Notes: generated from the sequence alone by a model not told the origin. Counted from the first letter of the stretch, positions 10,314-21,761 are shown. The stretch is 64,000 nt of DNA from Entomortierella parvispora (GCA_963573315.1 OY752144.1:1668501-1732500), one strand, 5' to 3'. Program-made: numbers and translations.

Positions 10314-12138
10314 TCAGTTCAAGGGGATGTCGTTGTTCATCTCCTCCTCCAGTTCAATGAAACGATCCTCCTTTGCGCGTTTGCCCCATTTGAAGAATGC
10401 AAATGCAAATGCTGATCCTATTACAGCCGCCACCACAACAACGGCGACAATGATGGGGGTCTTTGACTTTTTGCCTCCAGATCCGGAAATGCCTGACCCT
10501 GCACCATAGATTCCTGATCCAACAAGAGGAGGCGAGACTGTGCCGTCTCCCGCAAACGGGCCTCCACTGTAGATAGTAATGGGCGCGTCATTGTAAATCG
10601 GCTGCCCACACATTGCAGCAGTCATAACGTTGTTCGAAGCCGCGCCATAAGCGAAGTTTGGATCCACAAACGTCCAGTTGGCTTGGAATGAAGGATACTG
10701 GGCATGAATAAGATCTTGCAGCAAAAGATCAGGGCGCGCCGGTGCTCTGAAGTCGTAATCTAGTGGGCATCATTGAGAGTGAGTACGCTTGGCCCTGCTA
10801 CCAATAAGCCAAGTCTTTTAATGCTTTCGAAAACTTACCACTAACACCTTGGCTGTTGTAAGTATAGCTCAGGGAATAAACTCTCTTGCCCGGCAGCTCT
10901 TCCATGGTTACGTTGGCGAGTGTTCTCCACAGGTCAAAATCGCCTAGGTTGGCCGTTTGTCCATTGTAGTTTGTCTGGTCGATCATAACCCATGAGTTCA
11001 GAATCATAGTCTTCAGATCTGAAAGGGCAAGCTGACTTCTGTCTTGAACACCATCCCCACTCAATGGGAAAGGAATGCCACCTAGAGAAGGTTAGGTGGG
11101 TCAGGGTTTATGTCTATTGGCGAAATTTTACAGGCGCGAAACAAACTGGGATTTGTTACCTGCATCCTGGATGATTGTCCGGGTGAATAAACTGTTGCGG
11201 ATTCGCCACCAGCCTACGGAAAAGTCATATTCCACCCAGCCAATTCGCTTTTGTTGATCTGCGGGAATGCCAGCGACTGCAGCCTTGAGAACTCCATAGT
11301 TGTTTGAGATTTTGGTGTAGACACTCTGGCCGACATCGCCGATTCCGTAAAACAGCGAGATGGCTTTGATATACTCTACGCGTTCCAGAGGCCCCACCTC
11401 CAGTGATTCTGGCACGTAAACGGCCTTTGGCTGGGCTGGATCTGAAGTCATCAGAAATGAAGCATTGATGTTTTGATACTGGTTACTGTAGTCGCTGGCA
11501 TTGAGAGCCAATAAAGTCTTGTTGGTGTAGCGTTGTTGAAGGCAAGGTGACACGACCAGCTGAGGTTCATCCATGAAACCAATCGTGTTCCCTTGACCGA
11601 TGAGCTACGAAAGGAAGGAGAGGCAAATATGCAAACATGACTGACTGGTCAGGGTCTCTTTCGCGTGCTGGTGATGTCTCGGGTTATCAGTTGCTGCAAT
11701 CGAGGGCATTCCATACCTCAACATAGGACGAGGTGAAGTTGCCGGTGGTAGCGACTACCGACACTGGCACCTTGAATTGCGGAATGGAGAGGCTTAAATT
11801 GTAGGCTCCAAGTTGGGTAGTGTTCATAGGAGCGGCGCCACAGTACAAGAGCGACTGCTGGTTGTTGCCCAGACCAAGCATTGTGACTACGGTGAAGTTG
11901 CCATCGCGGTTGTAGTTGGCGCTGAACGTGCCGTAGGGAATTAATGGTACTTGTGGAGCGATATAAGGAGGAGAGAGATTCGAGGCGCGGTTAGACAACA
12001 AGGAAAGCACAGAAAAAAAGGGGGGATGAATGCATTTGGGTCCCTACAGGTTAGGCCTCCACAAAAGAAGTTTGCTTGGGCCGAAGCGGTGCTGGCGAGC
12101 ACAGCGAGGCCGAATGCAACGGCGATTGAGCGGAACAT
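10314..12138 (-). CDS. Membrane-anchored periplasmic-binding-protein-like receptor
   Basis: Five exons (12138..12048, 11949..11717, 11604..11160, 11081..10839, 10759..10314) encode 485 residues. A signal peptide (MFRSIAVAFGLAVLASTASA) is followed by a large extracellular domain with many N-glycosylation sequons. A Gly/Ser-rich stalk comes next, then one membrane segment (IIVAVVVVAAVIGSAFAFAF) and a short charged cytosolic tail. The ectodomain pattern (PYGTFSANYN; SYVELIGQGNTIGF; a late WTFVDPNFAYG) resembles fungal proteins with a TroA/siderophore-type solute-binding fold. The ligand cannot be told from sequence, and uptake or sensing of a metal chelate is only inference. Splice joins are all in phase. 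The start codon is preceded directly by a poly-C run. Topology is well supported; the family call is moderate. Confidence 0.72.
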
Positions 12139-12690
12139 GAGGGGGGGGGGGGGGGGGGGGGGGGAAGATCAAAGTTGGGAGCGAGAGGAAGGAGGAGAGG
12201 AATGCAGCATCCACAATGGCCAGAGAGGGGGAGGAGATTGAGGAATGATGGGGGGGCCAAGGAGATGGGGGGATGGAGGAGGAGGAGGAGGAGGAGGAGG
12301 AGAGAGAAAGGAAAGAAGAAGAGAAAAAAAGAAAGAAAGAAGGTTGTTACAAAGGAAGAAAAGAAGAGAGAGAGGAGCCGGGTCAACACACAACAAACAG
12401 CGAGCGGAGAGGGGAAGGAGAAACCTGGAGGAGGAGGGAAGGTTCCGATGTTGTTTGTCTTGCGGGGGAAGAAGGAAGAGGTGGACGAAGAAGGGAGGAG
12501 GAGGAGGAAGAAGAAGAGGAGGAAGAAGAAGAGGAGGAAGAAGAAGAAGAGAACAAGAGATGAAGAGAACAGGAGATGAAGAGAACAAGAGACGCGTTGC
12601 GACAAGGACCAAGGAGACGACAAGAGAACAAAGGAAAGAATAAAGAAAAAGAAAAGAAAAAAAAAAAGAAAAAAAAAAAAAAAAAGATGC
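12139..12690. repeat. Poly-G run and long homopurine tract upstream of the receptor gene
   Basis: A run of 24 G occupies 12141-12164, only two bases from the receptor start codon. On the coding strand it is poly-C abutting TC-ATG. It is followed by about 500 bases of almost pure GGA/GAA/AAG repeats on the plus strand, closing with A-rich runs near 12655-12685. On the coding strand this would be the 5' leader or promoter as a polypyrimidine block. Long open frames inside it are low-complexity artefacts. Confidence 0.9.
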
Positions 12691-12939
12691 TTGCATCTCT
12701 TGTTCATCCTCTCCCACGGGTGTGAGCCCACCCTTGGGGGTCGAGGTCGAGGTCTCTTGTTGTATCCATCGTGGCACAGATCCACGGCATGCGTGCAGTG
12801 CGGTCAGTGCAGCCAGGAGGGAGCAGACGGCCGTAGTCTGCAATAGCCAGCCTGCAAGATGAAGATGAACAGGATGGACAAGAAGAACAAGAAGAACAAA
12901 GGAGCAGCAAGAAGGAAAAGAGATGAGGACATGGTCCAG

Positions 12940-13025
12940 GCACACACACACACCCGCACAAGTCACTGTCACACACGCATGTCACACACACATCACACAC
13001 ATCACACATGTCACACACGCCATCA
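12940..13025. repeat. CA-rich microsatellite
   Basis: Imperfect CACA/TCACACACA repeats fill this stretch immediately before the retroelement remnant. The tract separates the purine block and low-complexity DNA from the gypsy fragment, and may mark the truncation point of the element. Confidence 0.7.
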
Positions 13026-13044
13026 GAGCAAGTCTCTTTTGGGA

Positions 13045-13866
13045 CAAGGCAGACCCTGACCTCTCATCACCATCATTGACACGCATGATGCAAGCACTGT
13101 CTGCGGCCTATCACCCACAGACAGATGGACAGACGGAGATTATGAACAAGATGCTGAAGACTTTGTTACGGGCCTTCGTTGACATCAGTGTAGCAGTCGA
13201 ACTGGGACCAGCTACCTCCCTCGCTGGAGTTTGCCTACAACAACGCTGTCAACGCTTCCACTGGTTACTCCCCGTTCTTCCTCAACACTGACCAACATCC
13301 TCGTCTTCCAACAGCATTTCTCAGTGTGCCGGGCAACTCAGTCCCTACTGTACTCTGGATCACCAGGAAGATCAGGCAAACAAGCGACGACGCGATCACA
13401 AGTTCATAGTCGGCGACCAGGTCTTGTTGAGTGCTGCCAACATCACGATAGCACTAGACCAGCCGACAAATTGCGACCACAGTATCTTGGCCCTTTCACC
13501 CTTTTGGAACAGCACTCACCAGTCACCTTCCGCGTCAAGCTGCCTCCTTTCTACGAGATCCACGATGTATTCCACGTTGATACCTTACGACCCTACCTGC
13601 TGTCCCCAGAGTCGCTTGGCCCTCGAGTTACAGCGCCACCAGACCAGACCCTACTATAATCGATAGCGAAGAAGAGTACAAAGTGGACGGAATTTTCAAG
13701 TATCGCTTTTATCGCGGGCAGCATCAGTTCTTTGTTGCATGGAAAGGCTACGGTAGAGAAGCAGACGAATGGGTCCCTTTGAGCAACCTGGATAATTGCA
13801 TGGATATAGTCACGGCCTTCAAACAACAGCATGGACTCATTCGACATCTCAACTATGTACACTAAA
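13045..13866 (+). mobile_element. Decayed Ty3/gypsy fragment: integrase end plus chromodomain
   Basis: This is a remnant of a chromodomain-type Ty3/gypsy (chromovirus-like) retrotransposon pol gene. The integrase core end is recognised by AYHPQTDGQTE at about 13108-13140. Recognisable blocks continue in shifting frames: an AEFAYNN-like equivalent, PFFL and the HDVFHV strand (IHDVFHVDTLRPY at about 13560). The end carries a chromodomain (YRFYRGQHQFFVAWKGYG, then WVPLSNL) at about 13675-13800, stopping at 13863-13865. At least two or three frameshifts separate the blocks and nothing upstream of the integrase core is present, so the copy is 5'-truncated and dead. No flanking LTR was identified. 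Confidence 0.88.
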
Positions 13867-14571
13867 ACTCACGGCCCGGACAGAAATTGAGACGCAGAGT
13901 ACGTGTTGAGTGAGACACAACTTTTTTGATTAATCCATGCTTCTCATTGGGTTGCTTTCTGGGTGCGAGGTTGACCACCATGCCTTATTCATCACAGCTC
14001 TGAGCGTGAGGGTAATTCTCCTCAACAACAGTGTTTAAAGAGACATAGTGTGATTGTTAGTTTTGTCTCATTGGGCAAATACCATGAAGGGCCTCTGTTA
14101 TTGCTAGAAAAGCTCTCTATGGTGTGTCGATGAAAGTTCCTGGCATCACAACGTGCTTCTTAGCAAGGTACTGGTTGTTGTCGCATTACAAATCACTATT
14201 GCCCACCCTGTCATCTTGGATGCTTTCAAGCCTCTATGCTTTAAAGTTGACCGAGTTTGCGGCCCTTTGTTAGACAGAGTTGGATCAACATCAGAATTTT
14301 CTGGTCTGTGGGTCCATCACCACACAAAATTCCGTTTTAGCAAGGGCGTTTGACATGACTGACAGAACACCCGGTTCGCTGTCACCCACCCCTCTTCTTT
14401 TTCCTTTCACCACCATCCCGCTCAACTGAGAAAGATGAAGAACACTTTGCAGGGCAAAGCTGGAATTTATTTGGTTTTTTAGTTAGGATTTTCGCGAATA
14501 AAAGAGAGTAAACATATATGGTCCTGTCGAAGGATAAAATAGGCTTGAGTCTTCATGTTCTTCGACTCTGC
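13867..14571. other. Gene-free interval
   Basis: Nothing coding is convincing between the retroelement remnant and the 3' end of the aminotransferase gene. A short inverted motif, GTGTTGAGTGAGACACAAC, lies at about 13902-13921 just after the remnant. It could belong to the lost element's end but is too short to claim. Confidence 0.4.
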
Positions 14572-16715
14572 CTAACATGAATGATAGGTCTGTTGCAAGG
14601 CTCTGAGCATCCGTTTCAATCCCAAGTCCAACATGGAGATCGGAACTGAGAATGTCAATCTAAAGAACCCAACTTTGCGTTCGGTAAACGCCTCCCCGAG
14701 ATTTACATAGACGCCCTCCTTCAGCATGGCCCTCAATAACAAATACTCGGCTTGTCGATCGCCCGATTGAGCTGCAACCCTAATAGAATGTGGAATAAAT
14801 TGACGTAGATCCACCCACAAGAAGTGGCCTCCCTGAGCAGGGATGAAAGGGATCTTGTTCTTGCGCAAGAAATCAACTGCAAAAGAATAAGACTCTGCGA
14901 GTCGCTTTTGGTTTGTGGCTATGAAGCGGTCAATGGTCAAGGGGTCCGAGAGGAGTTTTGACAACATGGCCTCTGTCGTTGAGGATATCCAGGTGAAGAT
15001 TCTATTTGAGATGGAAGGCAAATGATCACACAATAAACGAGTGAGTTGATTTTCCTATGAACCCGAATTTTATAAAAAAGAGTAACATACGCGATCGAAC
15101 GCATAGCATCGATCAAGTCCTTATTCCATGGCGAGACTAAGACTCCACAGCGGAATCCATTTAGGCAGAAGTCCTTGCTCACTCCATAGGCTATATGGAT
15201 CAATTCCTTATCACAGTACTGTTCCAAGTGGGGGATCGACAGGGCCGAGATGAATGGGGTTTGATCTGGTTGATCAGCCCGAGCTTCCTCAGTCAAGGCA
15301 TAATCAAAGACCGAAAGCGCGTAAATCTCATCAAACAAGATATGGATGCGGTTCCGGGAAGCGAATCGAAGGTAGCCAACAAGAACCTCGAGCGGGTAGT
15401 TTCTAAATTGACAGTAATTACAGTAAAAATTGCATGAGGTTCAGAGTGAATTTTCAGTTTCTCGCCGTTCGAGAGATCAAGTAGTCTGACTCTTGTTTCG
15501 ATAGGGTCTTCATATCTGTCTTTTCATGTCCTACCTTCCAAGAGGGTTATGAGGGTTAGCGAGGACCATAGCCTTAACTTGAGTGCCCTGTGCCTGAGCC
15601 CTATCGACTGTGCCCTGTAGCAGCTCCAGATGCTTTGGATCAAAGGGCGAAAGATCCCCAAGATCACAAACAACGACCTTCGCCTTGGACTTGATCGAAA
15701 TGGCAATGTTGAAACCGCCTGAACAAATAAATCACAAGATTAGAAGAGGGACAAACATCAGTTCCCTCTGTTGTCCAGGACGCGCAGAACAGGAACTCTC
15801 GTATTTGAGTCACATCCCGCTGTCTTTTGCTCAGTCCAGTGCCCCTTCCAACCTTGAAGGTAGTCAATGACTCTTTTCTAACAGTCATCCACTGTCACTG
15901 GGCTCACTAACGATACAAGGGTTTTTTTGATGCTCCGTTGAATTTTACCATAAAATGGGGTCGTGATCAAGATTCCTTCGCCATCATCACAGACACAAAA
16001 TGTAAAGTTATCAACCGCGGAAGAGCAACTTGCAGACAGAACGATATGGTCAATCTGAACAGGCTCCTGAGGATTGAAGTAGCGGTTAAAGATGTTCTCA
16101 GAAAAATGTTTTCGAAGAAGCTTTGAGCCTGAGGGATTCTCGCCATAACCAAAGAGCTAAAACATAAAGAGAGAAAAGCATCCAGGAAAGAACGAAACGT
16201 GAATAAAAGAAAGAAGACCAATTGGTAACAAATGTAGCCCAATCCCAAACAAGTGGACCAGTCGGTCCCAGAGTGGGCTGAGTTTATGCTGCAGAGAAGC
16301 CGCAAGTTATGCACGGTTTTTCCCACGAGAGGCCACGTTGGCGTCATGCATCGGTTAAGCAAGCATAATGTTCGAAATCCATTTACGCACCTTGGGATCG
16401 ACATGGTCGACACTATTCATCTTCAAGGATGCAAGGAAACAATCAAAAAGCGCGTTAGTCTGCATGCTCTGAATGCATCATATTCGATCAAAAAACAGCA
16501 ATCGTATTTTTATGGGAAGTGCAACGACTTACAATTTCTCGAAGCTCGGATGTCATAAGTTGATTCTCTGCGACACCGAGATTGATGATTCCATCGGGAT
16601 TAGAATGGATATCAAACTTGTTCGCATTCACCTTGACCATACCCTCAAGCATGATATTCTCACGACCCGTTAGATTCTCCTGGGCTCGTAGAGACAAATT
16701 ATTTCTTCTTGTCAT
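14572..16715 (-). CDS. ACC-synthase-like class I/II aminotransferase
   Basis: This PLP-dependent fold-type I enzyme is most like 1-aminocyclopropane-1-carboxylate synthase and its fungal relatives. Six exons (16715..16533, 16420..16391, 16156..15949, 15718..15535, 15402..15091, 15001..14572) give 448 residues. Visible landmarks are INLGVAENQLM near the start, LFGYGENPSGS, ITTPFYGGF, the NPHNPLGR turn with the PLP-contacting Asn, FDEIYA with the PLP-pyridine Asp/Tyr, and SKDFCLNGFRCG, where the Lys forms the Schiff base. GGHFLWVDLR near the C-terminus carries the family signature. All joins hold frame and the ATG opens directly onto the RAQENL block. Whether it makes ACC, or is a general aminotransferase or C-S lyase as for many fungal homologues, cannot be decided by eye. 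Confidence 0.9.
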
Positions 16716-17839
16716 GGTAATGATTTCTTTTTCTTTTGGGTTTCAAGGGTGAGAGTTAAGATCGAAAGCCGCGATGCTGATGTAAAAATGAAGATGGTGA
16801 ATGAAAATTGTAGTGAATTGTGGAATGAAAAAGCCTTTTTATTTGAAAAAAGAACAAATATGAAGAAAATGATGATTTGTCCTGGAAGTTTCATAGACTG
16901 GTGGGGTCTAGACTTCTCAATCATGTTACTGACGATATATTCTTCCAGACAAAAGCAAGTCCTGTGATTCTACGACCGGAAGGAGAAGGCAGTAGAAGAG
17001 AGTCCGCCCGATTATGCAAGATATACCAACATCTTACATAATGCAAAGCTTTGGCTTTCGATTATACCTTTAACCGGAATTCTTTCTACTGCCCAAGAGA
17101 TTGTAGCAAACTTCCTCCTCGGTGTTAATACAAGACTATGTCGTCAGGTTGTCAATCGAACATGTTTTTACAAAGATAATTTTTTGGATCTGGTGACTGT
17201 TTATTCTTGTAGTAGGTCGTTCAGCGTAAAGACAAGGAAAAAAAAATCATCTACCTCTCAGATGGAAAATATTACATAGATTCCGCATGGAGAAAACTTG
17301 GAGGGCTCCTTGGAAAAGTTACATGGCTCCAGCAGAGAAAAAAACATGACCGACTTCCTTTGGTGGAAGTCTGTCGGACGGACCAAAGACAAAAAAAATC
17401 ACTTGGCTCCCGCATGGAAAATCTTACGTGGCTCTCGTGCGGGCAAATGATAAATGATTCCGGTCCGGGAAAACTTACCAGTGGAGCTGAACATCTCTAC
17501 TGAACGTCGCGGCACAATTTTTTTTCTCTCTAGCAGTAAAGATGTTCAGCTGCACTCATAGCATAAGGATATTGGCACAACAAGCCGGTGCTCTGAGTGT
17601 GCATTTACCCGTGTGTTCACTGGGCCAATGTTTTCCCGCTTGTGCCAATATCCTTTATTGACCAGAACCCCAGATATCCTCAAGGGGGACAGGGGAAAAA
17701 ATTAAGTAGAGGGAGGAAGAGAAGGGCAGAGAAAAATTAGGGTGCCCCATGACAAAATTTACAAAGACTGTGTTTGTCAGATACTTCTTTCTTCTCGACT
17801 TTGAGCTTCCCCATTTCCACTTCACCAAGCGACTCAAAA
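16716..17839. other. Gene-free interval with repeats and hairpins
   Basis: After the aminotransferase promoter region, 17240-17660 shows repeat-like DNA. Variants of a motif close to GCATGGAAAATCTTAC recur at about 17287, 17413 and elsewhere. Two inverted repeats at 17480-17556 and 17565-17655 lie back to back (separate entry). No coding frame was found. The stretch may be a non-autonomous element remnant. Confidence 0.45.
17480..17655. repeat. Two adjacent inverted repeats (hairpins)
   Basis: Arms 17480-17501 and 17535-17556 are complementary over 22 bases with two mismatches (core AGCTGAACATCT). Arms 17565-17580 and 17640-17655 are perfectly complementary over 16 bases (AAGGATATTGGCACAA). 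The two hairpins are separated by only 8 bases and lie 185-360 bp upstream of the methyltransferase ATG. Confidence 0.75.
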
Positions 17840-18681
17840 ATGCTCATCAAAGCCATTTGTGTCACCATTTCTGGTCTGTCCCTCGCCCTCGCGATTTTTC
17901 CTCCTTCATCTGCGCAAAATGTCTCCGGGTCCAAGGACAAGATAAGGGAAGACAGGTGCATCATGAACGCCAAAGCTACCCCCTATGTCATGGCTGCCTC
18001 GGCATTAATCGAGACTACTCTGTATCTCTTGTTGATGTACTTCGGTCGACTGGAACACAATCGCGGAATACTGGCTATGCAAAAGCTGGAAGTTCTAAAA
18101 CCTTGGCATGTTGTGAGCTCTCTGGTTGCGGTCGGCGCGATGCTGCTTAGATGGTGGACATATCGGACACTGGAACGCTTTTTCACGGTAAGACGGTTTT
18201 AGTGCAGGCATGGGTGCCAGTTTACTTGCTCTACTGATGCTTTCAAGCATAAGTTAAAGCGGAAAGTACTCCCAATACTAAGAAATCCCTTCGTGAACGG
18301 ATGTCATCACCATAGTACCAATTAACAATTCGGCCAGGTCATAGACTGGTGAAAGATGGACCATACAGGCTACTCCTTCACCCAAGTTATACAGGCGCGG
18401 TCCTCAATGGTACCGCGGGTCACATGGTCCTCTGGTGTAATGGATTGTGGGACACTGCTGCCTACTATTTGGCCAGATCCATCGGCTGTAATGTTAACTT
18501 CGTTATGACGCCATTCGGGGTCAACATGGGGATGTTGGTAGCGCTCCTGTATGGAGTGTTCCTGGCCCAGATGTTTTTACGTCGTTACAAGAAGGAGGAG
18601 ATGATGTTGCGTGAGCATTTTGGAAAGGAGTGGGATGAATATGCGAGCAGGCGATGGAGATTTATTCCCTATGTTTACTAA
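17840..18681 (+). CDS. ICMT/PEMT-like isoprenylcysteine-type methyltransferase
   Basis: Two exons (17840..18187, 18316..18681) encode 237 residues of a multipass membrane methyltransferase of the isoprenylcysteine carboxyl methyltransferase superfamily. The SAM-binding signature is split by the intron: YQLTIRPGHRLVKDGPYR is followed by LLLHPSYTG. The C-terminal RRYKKEEMMLREHFG and KEWDEYASR match the family's EE...L...FG..Y..Y block. About five hydrophobic segments are visible. The N-terminus could be a signal anchor. It may modify prenylated proteins or another lipid-linked substrate in the ER; only the reaction class is supported. A longer frame upstream of 17840 lacks an ATG, so the first methionine at 17840 was chosen. 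Confidence 0.82.
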
Positions 18682-19942
18682 TTAGGTTCCATGCTAATAA
18701 ATAAGTGAACCTCTTCCACAAAATGATTCAAAATGATGCTTCCTCGACAGCCTCCCTCTATTGTTTGCACCTTTTTCTTTAATCCCTGCAAGAATACAGC
18801 AACAAAAAGAACTCTACGATGCCTATGATGTCTGCTGCCACTTCCACTTTCGAGCGAAGGAAAACAAGAAAGGGCGATGGGTGGGGCCAGGAGGATAGTA
18901 GAGAGGCTGTATCATATCATCTCCTTCCCCGCTCACAAAGGAAATACCTGCACGCATATACTTGAGAATTGGGGTTCTTACTTGTATCTAGCTGAGCATG
19001 CCTACAACCCTTCGCCATAAGCGAGTGTGAGTTCCCTGTCAGCCTCTCATGAGAGAACCTTGTCCTTGAGTCCCAAGTATTCTTGCAGGACCACTTGCAC
19101 GTAACCATGTGGTCCAAGACGCACTCTAAGATGCTCAAAGTCTACGTCTAGTATGAAGTATAATAGCATCATTAAACAACCTTCTTTGAGATTGGATCTT
19201 TGTTTTATCTGTGGGTGGGTGGGCTGCACATTAAAGCTGAACAACCATCACCGTCAAGTTCTTGCCCTGGCTTTATAGTCCACACCAAGTTCTTGAAAAA
19301 CTGGTACCTTAAATTTCAAGCTAGATTTTAATCCTAGTAGTCGACTTCACCCATTTCTTTGTCTGAAAACTGCGGCAACATGCTACTCGTGGTGCTGGCG
19401 AATTCCCCATGCTAAGATCGCACAAATAGACCAGCACAAATAGCAAATAGACCACTCCATTAGAGTTGGAGACGGCTCCTTCAATGCAGCAGAGTATGAG
19501 GTGCAGTGAGGCATTATTTTGTGTCTCACTATATGATTACTGCCTTATTCCCGATGGCAATCTCCCACCGCCTTGTCAAGTCACTGTCCTATTTCAGCCT
19601 TTTGGCCGTTACTAAGATCTGGCGCCAGAATGGCGCCATTCTGGCAGTTTACTGTTATGAACATCATACAGCTGCGATCAAGATCACACTTACTTCTATC
19701 TCTTGTAAAATCTGAGAGTATAATTGCCCCATCTTTCAGTTAATTCCTTCCTACCCTTTAAGTCAGATAGTCCCTTTGCTACATATACATTACAAATCAA
19801 CTCTTGTCCTTGTCTCCCTGTCTCTTGTTTCATTCTCTTGCCCTCGCAATTCCTTGTCCTTGTCTCCTCCTGTCTCTTGCTCTTCCTCTTTCGCTGACTC
19901 CTCTGTGACTTTGCCTAAGAAACGCTTGTAATTGGTAACAAG
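18682..19942. other. Gene-free interval upstream of MET2
   Basis: No coding exon is supported. A perfect 22-bp palindrome lies at 19624-19645, centred on GGCGCC. A TGACTC motif, the Gcn4/CpcA general amino-acid control site, lies at 19895-19900, about 45 bp before the MET2 ATG. This would fit regulation of a methionine-pathway gene, though one hexamer is weak evidence and it may lie in the transcribed leader. Confidence 0.4.
19624..19645. repeat. Perfect 22-bp palindrome
   Basis: GCCAGAATGGC is followed immediately by its exact reverse complement GCCATTCTGGC, with no loop. It lies in AT-rich DNA about 300 bp upstream of MET2. It could bind a dimeric regulator or be a random or mobile-element relic. 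Confidence 0.8.
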
Positions 19943-21761
19943 ATGCCCTTCTCTCGTCTGGTACCCAATCAAAAATTTATGATCATACCCGAGTTCAAGT
20001 TCGAGTCGGGTGCGGTCATCCAGCAAGTGCCTGTCGCTTACAAAACCTGGGGAGTCCTAAACGCCGAGGGCGATAATTGTATGCTGATCTGTCATCCCCT
20101 TTCTTGCAGTGTCGACGTGGAAGATTGGTAAGAAAAAAATCGCTCCCCTTTTGGCATTTGCCTTGAGGTTATGTTGCTTATTTTTATCTCGTTTATGATC
20201 ATTGTTAGGTGGGCTGATCTAATGGGTTCCTGCCCATCGGAGGGAAAAGGAAAAGCGATTGATGAATTCAAATTCTTTATCATCTGTTTGAACGTGATGG
20301 GGTCGCCTTATGGTTCGGCATCACCCTTGACCACAAACCCCAAGACTGGGACCCGATATGGACCTGAGTTTCCTTTGGCAACGATTCGCGATGATTGCAG
20401 GTATGACATAATCACCACTACCGCCGCTTCTTCTACCACATATCATAAACTTCAACACTTGGTTCCTTGAAATCCTGCTTACCTTCGTAACATTCTGGGT
20501 TTAACTTTCTCCACTTTTGCTCACCATTATATTTCATTCGTGGCTGTTCAGACTGCACAAGATGGTCCTGGATGATCTGGGAGTGAAATCTGTAGCAGTT
20601 TGTATCGGTGGGTCCATGGGTGGGATGCATGTCTATGAATGGGCTTTGTACGGACCTGAGTATGTCAAGTTGATTGTCCCAATCGCGGCACCGGCCAAGA
20701 ATTCGGCCTGGAGTATAAGCTGGGCGGAAGCTCAGAGGCAATCCATTTTTACAGATCCAATGTACAATAACGGCTCTTATGCTCTAGACTCTGTAAGAAA
20801 ACACCGATCGCGTGCACGAACCATGGCCTAAACCCAAAAAATAGATTGATTGATGACCTTGACTTGTCCCCTTTTACACTCAGCCTCCACTGCAGGGCAT
20901 GACGACTGCTAGGATGACTGCCATGCTCACGTATCGAACTCCTGCCTCTTATGAACGTCGATTTGGTCGCACCATCGTGAACTACCCTGACAATCCTGAG
21001 GCTGCTGCTACTCTCACAGAATCCCATGCCGCCTCGGCAGAAGTCCACCGATGCATCCATAATCAGGGACATCGGCACCTGTATAATCCTTTGATCTCCA
21101 CTGATCTTCTGACCACCAATAGCACTGAAAGCTTCTCCCCCCGTTTAGGGAGCCCCACAATGGACAGAGGTTTTGCCCACAGTTGGGAGTCAGAGAACAG
21201 TATCAAGGGTAGCCCTCCAGTGTACTCGGCCCATAGTTATCTGCACTACCAGGCTGACAAGTTCAACAAGCGCTTCGATGCTAATTGTTATATCCATCTT
21301 AGTCGAAAAATGGACTTTCATGATGTCTCTTTCCGCCGTGGGCCTTATGAGGATATAGTCAAGAGCATTCGTCAGCCCACGCTGGTCTGTGGTATGTTTT
21401 TGCCCGTACTGCGAAATCCTTTGAGTCGAAAAATAATGGGGGGGAGGTTTTGCTTATCCAAAATAACAGGAGACTGAAGGTTATCGATATTTTACCAACC
21501 CACCCTTTAGCCATCATGTCCGATGTACTCTATCCGTTTTATGAACTCAAGGCCCTGGCGGACCTCTTACCGAATTCGGAACTGGTATCTGTGAAATCTG
21601 ACGAGGGGCATGATGGTTTCTTGGTCGAGTACGAACAAATCAATGATGCCATTGTCTCGTTCATGCAGCGTCACGAACCTACACGTAGGCTTCTTGCTCG
21701 AGAGGATGTTGCTGTCATACCAAAAACTGTACCTCATGGCAATCTCTTTGCAAGCTGGTGA
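19943..21761 (+). CDS. MET2: Homoserine O-acetyltransferase
   Basis: This enzyme acetylates L-homoserine with acetyl-CoA in the cytosol, the entry step of methionine synthesis in fungi. Five exons (19943..20127, 20209..20400, 20552..20792, 20884..21391, 21511..21761) give 458 residues with the alpha/beta-hydrolase fold. N-terminal VPVAYKTWGVLN and VMGSPYGSASPLT are family blocks. The nucleophile elbow is IGGSMGGMH. The acid is the Asp in SDVLYPFYEL and the base is the His in DEGHDGFLVEY. The insertion around residues 270-310 is Ser/Thr-rich and variable. Every splice join keeps frame. O-succinyltransferase activity is the main alternative in this family, but fungal MET2 is acetyl-specific. 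Confidence 0.95.

Noticed and set aside
12051..12972. Long open frames on both strands (up to 267 codons)
   Set aside because: They are translations of GGA/GAA and CTT/CCT repeats and poly-G/poly-A runs, with no domain and no codon bias.
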